From Burkholderia stabilis (GTDB taxonomy: Bacteria; Pseudomonadota; Gammaproteobacteria; Burkholderiales; Burkholderiaceae), in assembly GCF_001742165.1 (NCBI RefSeq), contig NZ_CP016442.1, forward strand, positions 1,550,001-1,614,000: a stretch of DNA of 64,000 nucleotides, written 5' to 3'. The notes under the pieces were generated by a model. The model was not told the DNA's origin and did not search any database. It was given only the letters and a program-made list of their open reading frames with translations. The position numbers and the translations under genes are program-made. The first letter of the stretch is position 1. The number at the start of each line of letters is the position of its first letter. Below, piece by piece: positions 39,584 to 48,016 of this stretch.

Positions 39584-40182
39584 GCCGGCCTCCGGCGACG
39601 CGCGATGTGGAGCCCCTTGCCGATCGGCACGATCGTCGTGTCGAACTGCCGTGATGCATCGACGGCGGCGAGATAGCCGGCGATCTCGTCCGGATGGGAC
39701 AGCGCGTTGTCCGCGACGAGCAGCGCGTCGGCCGTCAGCTTCGGCAACAGATGCGCGAATTGCTGCGGTGCGCTCACCCGGTCGGCATCGAAGAACACAC
39801 AGTCGAACGGGCCGGTCACGGCCGCGCAAACCTGCGTCGCGTCGCCTTCGATCACCTGGGCCCAGTCCTGCAGCGACGCCGCGCGCAGGTTGGCCCGCGC
39901 CTGCTCGGCCTTGTCGGGCGAAAACTCGACGGTGACGAGCGGCTGCCCGTCCGTTTCACGCAGCGCGTGGGCGAGCCAGATCGCGCTGTAGCCGTTGGAC
40001 GTACCGATTTCCAGTACGCGCCGGCGCTGCGCGCCAGTGACGAGCAGGTACAGCAGTTCGGCCGTAGGCGGCTCGAGGTTGAGCATCTTGTGGCTGCGCT
40101 CGGCCATCCGCGCGTCGTTTTCCTGGCCGAAGGACGCCATACGCGCGAGCACGGCCGATGCGGCGCTGTCGAGTTCGATCAT
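39580..40182 (-). CDS. Class I SAM-dependent O-methyltransferase
   Basis: A 200-residue methyltransferase of the catechol-OMT-like family. Motif I is RVLEIGTSNGYSAIWLAHAL, the acidic residue after beta-2 is in VTVEFSPDKAEQARANL, the motif II region is VIEGDATQ, and the metal-type aspartates are in FDCVFFDADR, with a following VADNALSHPDE. The natural acceptor is unknown. It is first in a two-gene unit with the GntR regulator. It lies divergent from the DUF1993 gene, and AT-rich sequence with a short heptamer repeat lies upstream. Confidence 0.88.
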   Translation of the reverse strand: MIELDSAASAVLARMASFGQENDARMAERSHKMLNLEPPTAELLYLLVTGAQRRRVLEIGTSNGYSAIWLAHALRETDGQPLVTVEFSPDKAEQARANLRAASLQDWAQVIEGDATQVCAAVTGPFDCVFFDADRVSAPQQFAHLLPKLTADALLVADNALSHPDEIAGYLAAVDASRQFDTTIVPIGKGLHIARRRRPA

Positions 40183-40203
40183 GCGAGTCTCCGTCGATTC
40201 ATA

Positions 40204-40224
40204 TTTCGTGTTTCGTGTTTCATG
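40204..40224. repeat. Short heptamer repeat upstream of the O-methyltransferase gene
   Basis: TTTCGTG occurs twice in tandem (40204-40217), followed by the variant TTTCATG (40218-40224). It lies 22 bases upstream of the minus-strand start, in its likely promoter or leader. Confidence 0.6.
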
Positions 40225-40454
40225 ATACGACGTTTTTCGAACCGGCACGCGGTGCCGGCGAGGTCCGGCATTCCGGCGCAATCTCGGCGAACGCAGCGCG
40301 CTCGTCGGCCGGTCGCTCAGCCGACACCTGGCCGAATAGCCAACGACGCGCACGGGCCATGCCGGCGCGCTAAGATGCGTCGACAGCGGTTTCAACGCCG
40401 CAACGCACGACGCGCCGCGTATCGGCCGCCCCTCTTCCCACAGGAGTCGTTCCC

Positions 40455-40973
40455 ATGTCCATCTCGATGTACCAGGCTTCGCTGCCCGTCCTGATCCGCG
40501 GTCTGACCAACCTGCAGCACATCCTCGGCAAGGCGCAGGCACACGCGGCCGAGAAGCAGGTCGATCCGTCGGTATTCGTCGGCGCACGCCTCTATCCGGA
40601 CATGCTGCCGCTCGTCCGCCAGGTCTACATCGCGACCGACACGGCCAAGGGTTGCGCCGCGCGGCTCGCCGGCGTCGAGATCCCGAGCTACCCGGACGTC
40701 GAGCAGACGTTCGACGAACTGCATGCGCGCATCCAGAAGACGATCGACTACCTGAAAAGCTTCGACGCCGCGCAGATCGACGGCAGCGAGGCGCGCCAGA
40801 TCGTGCTCAAGATGCGCGTCGGCCCGATCGAGTTCACCGGCGAGTCGTACCTGCTGAACTTCGTGCTGCCCAATTTCTTCTTCCACGTGACGACCGCGTA
40901 CGACATCCTGCGCCACAGCGGCGTCGAACTCGGCAAGCTCGACTACCTCGGCGGGCGCAACGAGCAAGCCTGA
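40455..40973 (+). CDS. DUF1993 family protein
   Basis: A 172-residue protein matching the DUF1993 pattern: MSISMYQASLPVLIRGLTNL at the start, LYPDMLPLVRQVYIATDTAK, and a C-terminal LPNFFFHVTTAYDILRHSGV. The family resembles the DinB four-helix-bundle group, with a histidine and acidic residues that could bind metal. The function is unknown. The ATG follows ACAGGAGTCGTTCCC, a good ribosome site. It separates the two riboflavin segments but is not part of that pathway as far as is known. Confidence 0.88.
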   Translation: MSISMYQASLPVLIRGLTNLQHILGKAQAHAAEKQVDPSVFVGARLYPDMLPLVRQVYIATDTAKGCAARLAGVEIPSYPDVEQTFDELHARIQKTIDYLKSFDAAQIDGSEARQIVLKMRVGPIEFTGESYLLNFVLPNFFFHVTTAYDILRHSGVELGKLDYLGGRNEQA

Positions 40974-41161
40974 CGCGACGGGTTTGCCCCGCCCGCAGCC
41001 GCCCGCGCCCGCGTGCAGGCAACGCGCGGCGGCCCGGCCTGGCCTGCCGCGCAGGCCGGCCGCCCCCCTTTCCGGAGCGCTTGCCGGCGGCCCGCGGCGC
41101 ATGCCAGCCGAAACGCCGTCCGGCTGGCGTAAAATACGCACTTTCCTCTTTCTCGCCCCTT

Positions 41162-42304
41162 ATGACGCTCGCCTCCACGCTCGACATCATCGCCGAGCTG
41201 AAAGCCGGCCGGATGGTGATCCTGGTCGACGAAGAAGACCGCGAAAACGAAGGCGACCTCGTGATCGCCGCCGAATTCGTCACGCCGGAAGCGATCAACT
41301 TCATGGCCAAATACGGCCGCGGCCTGGTTTGTCTGACGTTGACGCAGGAACGCTGCAAGCAGCTGCACCTGCCGCTGATGACCTACCGCAACGGCACGCA
41401 GTACGGCACCGCGTTCACGGTCAGCATCGAAGCGGCCGAAGGCGTGACGACCGGCATCTCGGCCGCCGACCGCGCACACACGATCGCCACGGCGGTCGCG
41501 CACGACGTGCGCCCCGAGCACATCGTCCAGCCGGGCCACGTGTTCCCGATCATGGCGCAGCCGGGCGGCGTGCTCGTGCGCGCCGGTCACACCGAGGCCG
41601 GTTGCGACTTCACCGCGCTCGCGGGCCTCACGCCGGCCGCGGTGATCTGCGAGATCATCAAGGACGACGGCACGATGGCGCGCCTGCCCGACCTGATCGA
41701 ATTCGCGAAGGAACACAACCTGAAGATCGGCACGATCGCCGACCTGATCCAGTACCGCAGCCGCACCGAATCGATCATCGAGCGGATCGCCGAGCGCACG
41801 ATGCAGACCGCGCACGGCACGTTCCGCGCGGTGCTGTACCGCGACCAGCCGAGCGGCTCGCCGCACATCGCGCTGGTGCGCGGCACGCCGTCGCCCGACG
41901 TCGATACGCCCGTGCGCGTGCACGAGCCGCTGTCGGTGCTCGACCTGCTCGAAACGGGGGTCTCGACGCACTCGTGGACGCTCGACGCCGCGATGCGCGA
42001 CATCGCGCAACGCGACCTCGGCGTGATCGTGCTGCTCAACTGCGGCGACACGAAGGAACACCTGATCGACGTCTTCAAGGCGTTCGACGAGGAAGAAAAG
42101 GCCGCTGCGCTCAAGCGCCGGCCGGTCGATTTCAAGACGTTCGGCATCGGCGCGCAGATCCTGCGCGATGTCGGCGTCGGCAAGATGCAGGTGCTGTCGA
42201 ATCCGCGCAAGCTGGGCAGCATGTCCGGCTACGGCCTCGAAGTCACGGGCTTCATCCCGATGCCCGGCGGCGAAGCCAAGTCCTGCCCGGCGTCCCACGC
42301 GTAA
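41162..42304 (+). CDS. ribBA: RibBA-type 3,4-DHBP synthase with degenerate GTP cyclohydrolase II domain
   Basis: A 380-residue protein. The N-terminal 3,4-dihydroxy-2-butanone-4-phosphate synthase (about 1-205) is intact: VILVDEEDRENEGDLVIAAE, the TGISAADRAHTI motif and VLVRAGHTEAGCD. The C-terminal GTP cyclohydrolase II-like domain (about 210-370) keeps its general shape. However, the segment that should carry three zinc cysteines (family pattern ECLTGD ... CDCG) reads HEPLSVLDLLETGVSTHSW, with none. The GCHII activity is therefore probably absent, and a separate ribA must exist elsewhere. The DHBP synthase makes the four-carbon precursor for RibH, which follows 53 bases downstream. No FMN riboswitch is visible in the 188 bases upstream. 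Confidence 0.92.
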   Translation: MTLASTLDIIAELKAGRMVILVDEEDRENEGDLVIAAEFVTPEAINFMAKYGRGLVCLTLTQERCKQLHLPLMTYRNGTQYGTAFTVSIEAAEGVTTGISAADRAHTIATAVAHDVRPEHIVQPGHVFPIMAQPGGVLVRAGHTEAGCDFTALAGLTPAAVICEIIKDDGTMARLPDLIEFAKEHNLKIGTIADLIQYRSRTESIIERIAERTMQTAHGTFRAVLYRDQPSGSPHIALVRGTPSPDVDTPVRVHEPLSVLDLLETGVSTHSWTLDAAMRDIAQRDLGVIVLLNCGDTKEHLIDVFKAFDEEEKAAALKRRPVDFKTFGIGAQILRDVGVGKMQVLSNPRKLGSMSGYGLEVTGFIPMPGGEAKSCPASHA

Positions 42305-42357
42305 CCCGCTACGGCGCTTTCGCCCTATAACCGTTCATCCACACCACGGACAAGATC

Positions 42358-42876
42358 ATGGAAATCGGACAATACCAACCGAATCTCGAAGGCGACGGCC
42401 TGCGTATCGGCATCGTGCAATCGCGCTTCAACGAGCCCGTGTGCAACGGCCTCGCCGACGCGTGCGTCGAAGAACTGGAGCGCCTCGGCGTCACCGGTGA
42501 AGACGTGCTGCTCGTGTCGGTGCCCGGCGCGCTGGAAATCCCGCTCGCGCTGCAAAAGCTCGCGGAAAGCGGCCAGTTCGACGCGCTGATCGCACTCGGC
42601 GCGGTGATCCGCGGCGAAACGTACCACTTCGAACTCGTATCGAACGAGAGCGGCGCGGGCATCACCCGCATCGGCCTCGACTTCAACCTGCCGATCGCAA
42701 ACGCGGTCCTGACGACCGAAAACGACGAGCAGGCCGTCGCGCGCATGACCGAAAAGGGTCGTGACGCCGCGCGCGTCGCCGTCGAGATGGCCAACCTGAC
42801 GATGGCGCTCGACCAACTCGGCGACGACGACGAGGACGAAGAAGAAGACGAAGACGACGAAGAGGAGCGCGCATGA
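42358..42876 (+). CDS. ribH: 6,7-dimethyl-8-ribityllumazine synthase
   Basis: A 172-residue lumazine synthase that condenses the ribitylaminouracil with 3,4-DHBP. Visible motifs are [38 protein letters not shown], and [20 protein letters not shown], which includes the active-site His. The last 18 residues are almost all Asp and Glu, a strongly acidic tail seen in some betaproteobacterial homologues. The stop overlaps the nusB start (ATGA), so translation is coupled. Confidence 0.96.
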   Translation: MEIGQYQPNLEGDGLRIGIVQSRFNEPVCNGLADACVEELERLGVTGEDVLLVSVPGALEIPLALQKLAESGQFDALIALGAVIRGETYHFELVSNESGAGITRIGLDFNLPIANAVLTTENDEQAVARMTEKGRDAARVAVEMANLTMALDQLGDDDEDEEEDEDDEEERA

Positions 42877-43310
42877 AGAAGAGCGCCCGCCGACAATCGC
42901 GCGAGCTGGCGACGCAGGGCCTGTATCAGTGGCTGCTGTCGAACGCGCCCTCCGGCGAGATCGACGCGCAACTGCGCGGCGCGCTCGGTTACGACAAGGC
43001 TGACAAGGAACTGCTCGAAGCCATCCTGCACGGCGTGATCCGCGAGCACGCCACGCTCGTCGAAGCGCTGACGCCCGCGCTGGATCGCCCGATCGAACAG
43101 TTGTCACCGGTCGAACGCGCGGTGCTGCTGATCGCGACGTTCGAGCTCACGCACCACGTCGAAACGCCGTACCGCGTGATCATCAACGAAGCAGTCGAAC
43201 TCACGAAGACGTTCGGCGGCTCCGACGGCTACAAGTACGTCAACGGCGTGCTCGACAAGCTCGCCGCGACGCTGCGCCCCGCCGAAACGCAGGCGCGCCG
43301 CAACGGCTGA
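42873..43310 (+). CDS. nusB: Transcription antitermination protein NusB
   Basis: A 145-residue all-helical RNA-binding protein that with NusE (S10) binds BoxA in rRNA leaders and supports antitermination. The N-terminus has the arginine-rich [20 protein letters not shown], and the C-terminus has [20 protein letters not shown] and [17 protein letters not shown], both diagnostic. Linkage to ribH is widely conserved. A terminator 17 bases after the stop ends the ribBA-ribH-nusB unit. Confidence 0.97.
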   Translation: MKKSARRQSRELATQGLYQWLLSNAPSGEIDAQLRGALGYDKADKELLEAILHGVIREHATLVEALTPALDRPIEQLSPVERAVLLIATFELTHHVETPYRVIINEAVELTKTFGGSDGYKYVNGVLDKLAATLRPAETQARRNG

Positions 43311-43326
43311 TACCGTTGTTTGTCCA

Positions 43327-43349
43327 CGGGCGCGCAAGCGCCCGTTTTT
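43327..43349 (+). terminator. Rho-independent terminator after nusB
   Basis: CGGGCGC pairs with GCGCCCG over a GCAA tetraloop and is followed by five T. Confidence 0.9.
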
Positions 43350-43378
43350 CATTCCCCTTCCCCCGCTCCGCCCGACCG

Positions 43379-44575
43379 ATGAATACCACCGCCGATTCGC
43401 TCGTCACGCTCGCCGCACGCGTCGACGCGATCCAGCCCTTCTATGTGATGGAACTGATGAAGGAGGCACAGCGGCTCGAGTCCTCCGGGCGCGATGTTAT
43501 CCACATGGGCATCGGCGAGCCGGATTTCACTGCGCCGGAGCCGGTCGTCGAAGCGGCCGCGGCCGCACTGCGCCGTGGCGTCACGCAGTACACGGGCGCG
43601 CTCGGCATTGCGCCGCTGCGCGAAGCGATCGCCGCGCACTACGCGCACGCGTACGGCCTGACGATCAGCCCCGAGCGGATCGTCGTGACGGCCGGCGCGT
43701 CGGCCGCGCTGCTGCTCGCGTGCCTGGCGCTCGTCGGCCGCGACGACGAAGTGCTGATGCCCGACCCGTCGTATCCGTGCAACCGTCACTTCGTGGCGGC
43801 GGCAGAAGGCCGCGCGGTGCTCGTGCCGAGCGGCCCGGACGCACGCTTTCAGCTCACCGAGGACGACGTCCGCACGCGCTGGGGCGACCGTACGCGCGGC
43901 GTGCTGCTCGCGTCGCCATCGAACCCGACCGGCACGTCGCTCGAGCCGGACGAACTGAAGCGGATCGTCGAGGCCGTGCGCGAACGCGGCGGCTTCACGA
44001 TCGTCGACGAGATCTACCAGGGGCTCAGCTACGACGCGGCGCCCGTGTCGGCGCTGTCGTTCGGCGACGATGTCATCACCGTGAACAGCTTCTCGAAGTA
44101 TTTCAGCATGACGGGCTGGCGGCTCGGCTGGCTCGTCGTGCCGCCCGCGCTGGTCGGCACGTTCGAGAAGCTTTCGCAGAACCTGTTCATCTGCCCGTCG
44201 GCGCTCGCGCAGCACGCCGCGCTCGCATGCTTCGAGCCGGCCACGCTCGACATCTACGAAGCACGCAGGCTCGAATTCAAGCGCCGCCGCGACTTCATCG
44301 CGCCGGCGCTCGAACGGCTCGGCTTCACGGTTCCGGTGATGCCGGACGGCGCGTTCTACGTGTATGCGCATTGCGGTGGCGTCGCTCACCCGGCGGCCGG
44401 CGACAGCGACGCGCTCACGCAGGCAATGCTGCACGACGCGGGCGTCGTGCTGGTGCCGGGCATGGACTTCGGTGTCCATGCGCCGCGCGACTATATCCGC
44501 CTGTCCTATGCGACCGCCTACTCGCGGCTCGAAGAGGCTGTCGAACGGCTGGCGACGCTGTTCGGTCAGCACTGA
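43379..44575 (+). CDS. Fold-type I PLP-dependent aminotransferase
   Basis: A 398-residue aspartate-aminotransferase-superfamily enzyme. It shows IHMGIGEPDFTAPEPVVEAA near the N-terminus, GVTQYTGALGIAPLREAIAA, SPSNPTGTSLEPDELKRIVE, IVDEIYQGLSYD and the PLP-lysine motif NSFSKYFSMTGWRLGW (Lys about residue 240). The C-terminus supplies the substrate-carboxylate arginine (DYIRLSYATAYSRLEEA). The GEPDF and SKYFSMTGWR forms suggest a class I/II enzyme close to the AspC/alanine-transaminase-like group, but the exact substrate cannot be fixed. It is preceded by one terminator and followed by another, so it is a single-gene unit. Confidence 0.9.
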   Translation: MNTTADSLVTLAARVDAIQPFYVMELMKEAQRLESSGRDVIHMGIGEPDFTAPEPVVEAAAAALRRGVTQYTGALGIAPLREAIAAHYAHAYGLTISPERIVVTAGASAALLLACLALVGRDDEVLMPDPSYPCNRHFVAAAEGRAVLVPSGPDARFQLTEDDVRTRWGDRTRGVLLASPSNPTGTSLEPDELKRIVEAVRERGGFTIVDEIYQGLSYDAAPVSALSFGDDVITVNSFSKYFSMTGWRLGWLVVPPALVGTFEKLSQNLFICPSALAQHAALACFEPATLDIYEARRLEFKRRRDFIAPALERLGFTVPVMPDGAFYVYAHCGGVAHPAAGDSDALTQAMLHDAGVVLVPGMDFGVHAPRDYIRLSYATAYSRLEEAVERLATLFGQH

Positions 44576-44616
44576 CGCCACGGCCGGCACGCCGGCCTTT
44601 ACGCGCACCCAAAAAG

Positions 44617-44643
44617 AAAAGGCACCTGGATCGGGTGCCTTTT
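44617..44643. terminator. Bidirectional terminator
   Basis: AAAAGGCACC pairs with GGTGCCTTTT over a seven-base loop, between the aminotransferase and the convergent lytic transglycosylase gene. Confidence 0.88.
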
Positions 44644-44680
44644 TCATTTCCTGCCGACGGAACCGCGCGGTACGCGCGCG

Positions 44681-45808
44681 TTATGCGCCGAGCTCCGAAT
44701 GGTCGCCGTGCGATTGCTTCGCGGTGTCGACGCTCGCGTCATCCTGCGACGGTGCTTCCTTCGGCGTTGCCGTCTTCACCGACGTCGTGCTGTCGAGCGT
44801 CGCGTGCACGCGCTTCGCGCCGCCTGCCGCGGCCGTCACTGCCGCAGCCGTGACGATCGGCTTGGTCGGCTGCGCCGGTGCCTGCGGTGCGTTGACCGGC
44901 ACGCTGCGGCCGCGCGCCACATCGCGCAGGCGACCGCGCTCGGCCATCACTTTCGAGCCGTAGCCGTTGTCGTCCGGGTTCGTCGAGCCGTTGTACAGGC
45001 GCAGGCCGGTCGCGAGCGAGCCGCCGCGTGCGATGCAGTCCTTCAGCACGAGCGCGCCGACCTGGAGATTCGCGAGCGGCTGCAGCGCGGTGTCGGTGCC
45101 GCCGAAATACTCGAACTTGTCGGAGTGGACCTTCGACATGACCTGCATCAGGCCTTGCGCCCCGACGCCGCTTTCGGCGTACGGGTTGAAGCCCGATTCG
45201 ATCGCCATCACGGACAGCAGCAGCAGCGGATCGAGGCCGACGTCGCGGCCGGTCTGGAATGCCGCCTTGACGAGCTGGCCGAGCGGCTCCTGCGCAACGC
45301 GATAGCGGCGCGACAGGTAGGTCGCGACGAGCGCCTGTTCGCGGTTCGACGCAAGCGCACGATCGTCACGCGCATCGGCTGCCACGCGCTGGATCGGAAT
45401 CAGTTTCGCGAGCGCGACGGGCGACGGGCCGTTGCGGGCCGCGTCGGACGCATCGCCGCTCTGCGCGGCGGCAGCTTCCGGTGCGACGTCGAGGCCGACC
45501 GCAAGCGCATCCGTTTCGGGACCGTCTTCCTGCTGCGGCTGCACGCCGGCAGGCGCGAAGTTTGGCAGCGGATGACCGGACAGCAGACGAGCCGGTCCGG
45601 CCTGCACGGCCGCGGATACGACCGGCATCAGCTTCGCGGCGAGCGTGCCGCGCACGGTCGGCAGCAGCCACAGGGCAAGCGCAACCGCAACAGCGAAACA
45701 GCCGACAACGCTGAATAGGTGGTGACTGACACGCGTCCCCCGACGCAGCATGTTGCGCACGATTTGTGCATGCTGCTCAGTGGGACGCCACGATAACCAA
45801 GCGTTCAT
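44681..45808 (-). CDS. Lytic transglycosylase (SLT domain), membrane-anchored
   Basis: A 375-residue protein anchored by one N-terminal helix (about residues 31-52, LFSVVGCFAVAVALALWLLP). A low-complexity region of about 100 residues follows. The SLT domain covers about 160-290: LSVMAIESGFNPYAESGVGA contains the catalytic Glu (IES), then QGLMQVMSKVHSDKFEYFGG, ANLQVGALVLKDCIARGGSL and LRLYNGSTNPDDNGYGSKV. It cleaves peptidoglycan glycan strands with anhydro-muropeptide formation. The C-terminal 80 residues are Ala/Thr/Pro-rich. The ATG at 45808 follows GGAGATGATCTGA. A long leader of about 350 bases separates it from the nearest good promoter. Confidence 0.9.
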   Translation of the reverse strand: MNAWLSWRPTEQHAQIVRNMLRRGTRVSHHLFSVVGCFAVAVALALWLLPTVRGTLAAKLMPVVSAAVQAGPARLLSGHPLPNFAPAGVQPQQEDGPETDALAVGLDVAPEAAAAQSGDASDAARNGPSPVALAKLIPIQRVAADARDDRALASNREQALVATYLSRRYRVAQEPLGQLVKAAFQTGRDVGLDPLLLLSVMAIESGFNPYAESGVGAQGLMQVMSKVHSDKFEYFGGTDTALQPLANLQVGALVLKDCIARGGSLATGLRLYNGSTNPDDNGYGSKVMAERGRLRDVARGRSVPVNAPQAPAQPTKPIVTAAAVTAAAGGAKRVHATLDSTTSVKTATPKEAPSQDDASVDTAKQSHGDHSELGA

Positions 45809-45926
45809 TCAGATCATCTCCCATGAACATGACTCGTGCGGCTCGCTCAGCTCGATGGCGAGACAGAATACGCGCCGCGGAATCACGACGCCGCACGCCT
45901 TGGTTATGACGTGCAGGCATCGGAGA

Positions 45927-45944
45927 AACGGTATAAGTACCGTT
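45927..45944. promoter_or_regulatory. Palindrome upstream of the lytic transglycosylase gene
   Basis: AACGGTATAAGTACCGTT has perfect 7-base arms and a four-base centre. It lies about 120 bases before the minus-strand start. Read on the minus strand, the centre includes TTATAC, a possible -10 with TTACAC 18 bases upstream. It may be an operator over a promoter. Confidence 0.4.
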
Positions 45945-46013
45945 CGAGGCCACGGTGTAAGAGGGCCGGCGCCTTCGCACATTGGGCGAGGCGGGCATAC
46001 GCGGTGGCACCCA

Positions 46014-46157
46014 CGCAAAAAACCAGCGTCTGGTAGCGCTGGCTGAGACTACGACTAAGGCCGTCGGATACGCCGTGCAGGTTTCGGCGGACGGTGACGC
46101 GTTGCGTCAAAGATCGGTGATTGGCGGCTCGAAGCCTTTTACCCTGCAACCAATGTG
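46014..46157 (-). ncRNA. Candidate small structured RNA
   Basis: Downstream of a good sigma-70 promoter on the minus strand is a stretch of about 140 bases without a convincing coding frame. It could fold into a closing helix (TGCAGG at 46143-46148 with CCTGCA at 46076-46081 on the RNA strand). This would enclose two hairpins: GGCT-TCG-AGCC at 46126-46136 and GACGC-AAC-GCGTC at 46096-46108. It ends with CCAGCG-CTACCAGA-CGCTGG followed by six T (46014-46044), an intrinsic terminator. No known RNA family is recognised. It could be an independent small RNA or an attenuator for the downstream lytic transglycosylase gene. Confidence 0.4.
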
Positions 46158-46162
46158 AGCGG

Positions 46163-46190
46163 ATTCTAGCAGGGTTTTATAGATCGTCAA
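46163..46190 (-). promoter_or_regulatory. Sigma-70-type promoter
   Basis: On the minus strand, TTGACG (46185-46190) and TAGAAT (46163-46168) are separated by 16 bases, in a notably AT-rich island (46165-46235). It points toward the candidate small RNA and the lytic transglycosylase gene. The predicted start of transcription is near 46157. Confidence 0.65.
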
Positions 46191-46404
46191 CACTATAAAA
46201 CCGTGAAATTATAACAAAAAGTAATTTAAAACCGCTCTTCAGATCGGGATCCCCCTGCCGTAGGGGGTTTGCGCGCGGTCGACTTTTTTCTCCGCCGGGC
46301 GGGCACGCGGCGGCCCGGGTAAAATCGTCGGTCGATTCGGGGCCGCAGCCGGCCGCTGCGCCCGCCCATCGCTGCCCGCCTTGCGGGCGGCCCGGACCTT
46401 CTTC

Positions 46405-47961
46405 ATGAAATACAAAGACTTACGAGATTTCATCCAGCGCCTCGAGGCGCTCGGCGAGCTGCGGCGCGTGACGCAACCCGTGTCGCCGGTGCTCGAAATG
46501 ACCGAGCTGTGCGACCGCGTGCTGCGCGCCGGCGGCCCTGCGCTGCTGTTCAACGCTCCGCCCGGCCATGCGTTTCCGGTGCTCGGCAACCTGTTCGGCA
46601 CGCCGCGCCGCGTCGCGCTCGGGATGGGCGTCGATGCGGGCGACGACGCCGCGCTCGGTTCGTTGCGCGATCTCGGGCGGCTGCTGTCCGCGCTGAAGGA
46701 ACCCGACCCGCCGAAGAGCCTGAAGGACGCCGGCAAGCTGCTGTCGCTCGCGAAGGCCGTGTGGGACATGGCACCGAAGTCGGTATCGTCGCCGCCGTGC
46801 CAGGAGATCGTCTGGGAAGGCGCCGACGTCGACCTGAACAAGCTGCCGATCCAGACCTGCTGGCCCGGCGATGCGGGGCCGCTCGTCACGTGGGGCCTGA
46901 CGGTCACGCGCGGGCCGAACAAGTCACGCCAGAACCTCGGCATCTACCGGCAGCAGTTGATCGGCCGCAACAAGCTGATCATGCGCTGGCTCGCGCATCG
47001 CGGCGGCGCGCTCGACTTCCGCGAATTCGCGCTGCAGAACCCCGGCAAGCCGTATCCGGTCGCGGTCGTGCTCGGCGCAGATCCGGCCACGACACTCGGC
47101 GCGGTAACGCCAGTGCCCGATTCGCTGTCCGAGTATCAGTTCGCCGGGCTGCTGCGCGGCAGCCGCACGGAGCTCGCGAAGTGCCTGACGCCCGGCGTCG
47201 ACACGCTGCAAGTGCCCGCGCGCGCGGAGATCGTGCTCGAAGGCTTCATCCATCCGCAGGAAGGCGCCCCTGCCCCCGCGCCGGCCGGCGCACCGCCGCG
47301 GCCGGCCGGCAACGCGTCCGCCGCGTACGAACACGCGCTCGAAGGCCCGTACGGCGACCACACCGGCTACTACAACGAGCAGGAGTGGTTCCCGGTGTTC
47401 ACGGTCGAGCGCATCACGATGCGCCGCGACGCGATCTACCACTCGACCTACACGGGCAAACCGCCGGACGAGCCTGCGGTGCTCGGCGTCGCGCTCAACG
47501 AGGTGTTCGTGCCGCTGCTGCAGAAGCAGTTCACGGAGATCACCGACTTCTACCTGCCTCCCGAAGGCTGCAGCTACCGGATGGCCATCGTCCAGATGAA
47601 GAAGAGCTACGCGGGCCACGCGAAACGCGTGATGTTCGGCGTGTGGAGCTTCCTGCGGCAGTTCATGTACACGAAGTTCATCGTGGTCGTCGACGAGGAC
47701 GTGAACATCCGCGACTGGAAGGAAGTGATCTGGGCGATCACGACGCGCGTCGACCCCGTACGCGACACGGTGATGGTCGACAGCACGCCGATCGACTATC
47801 TCGATTTCGCGTCGCCGGTTGCCGGCCTCGGCTCGAAGATGGGGCTCGACGCGACGAACAAGTGGCCCGGCGAGACGAACCGCGAATGGGGCCGTCCGAT
47901 CGAGATGGATGCGGCCGTGAAGGCGCGCGTCGACCGGCTCTGGCAGGAGATCGGGCTCTGA
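46405..47961 (+). CDS. ubiD: UbiD-family prFMN-dependent decarboxylase
   Basis: A 518-residue decarboxylase, the length expected of UbiD (3-octaprenyl-4-hydroxybenzoate carboxy-lyase) in ubiquinone synthesis. The N-terminus [20 protein letters not shown] is typical. [19 protein letters not shown] and the following [19 protein letters not shown] form the central core, and the C-terminal half contains [20 protein letters not shown] and the trailing [14 protein letters not shown]. It needs prenylated FMN made by UbiX, which is not encoded nearby. An inserted Ala/Pro-rich linker (about residues 290-310) interrupts the middle domain. It is the only ubiquinone gene in the window. Confidence 0.93.
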   Translation: MKYKDLRDFIQRLEALGELRRVTQPVSPVLEMTELCDRVLRAGGPALLFNAPPGHAFPVLGNLFGTPRRVALGMGVDAGDDAALGSLRDLGRLLSALKEPDPPKSLKDAGKLLSLAKAVWDMAPKSVSSPPCQEIVWEGADVDLNKLPIQTCWPGDAGPLVTWGLTVTRGPNKSRQNLGIYRQQLIGRNKLIMRWLAHRGGALDFREFALQNPGKPYPVAVVLGADPATTLGAVTPVPDSLSEYQFAGLLRGSRTELAKCLTPGVDTLQVPARAEIVLEGFIHPQEGAPAPAPAGAPPRPAGNASAAYEHALEGPYGDHTGYYNEQEWFPVFTVERITMRRDAIYHSTYTGKPPDEPAVLGVALNEVFVPLLQKQFTEITDFYLPPEGCSYRMAIVQMKKSYAGHAKRVMFGVWSFLRQFMYTKFIVVVDEDVNIRDWKEVIWAITTRVDPVRDTVMVDSTPIDYLDFASPVAGLGSKMGLDATNKWPGETNREWGRPIEMDAAVKARVDRLWQEIGL

Positions 47962-48016
47962 CGCCACACGGCCGGCGCCCGCCGGCCCACGCACCCTACC
48001 CACCACAAGAACGACG

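Noticed and set aside
40974..41161. FMN riboswitch ahead of ribBA
   Set aside because: The GC-rich repeats there do not contain the conserved RFN core. The gap holds only inverted GC repeats.
45904..46149. 81-codon minus-strand frame in the transglycosylase leader
   Set aside because: It would start at TTG about eight bases after the predicted transcription start with no ribosome site, and it overlaps the structured-RNA candidate.
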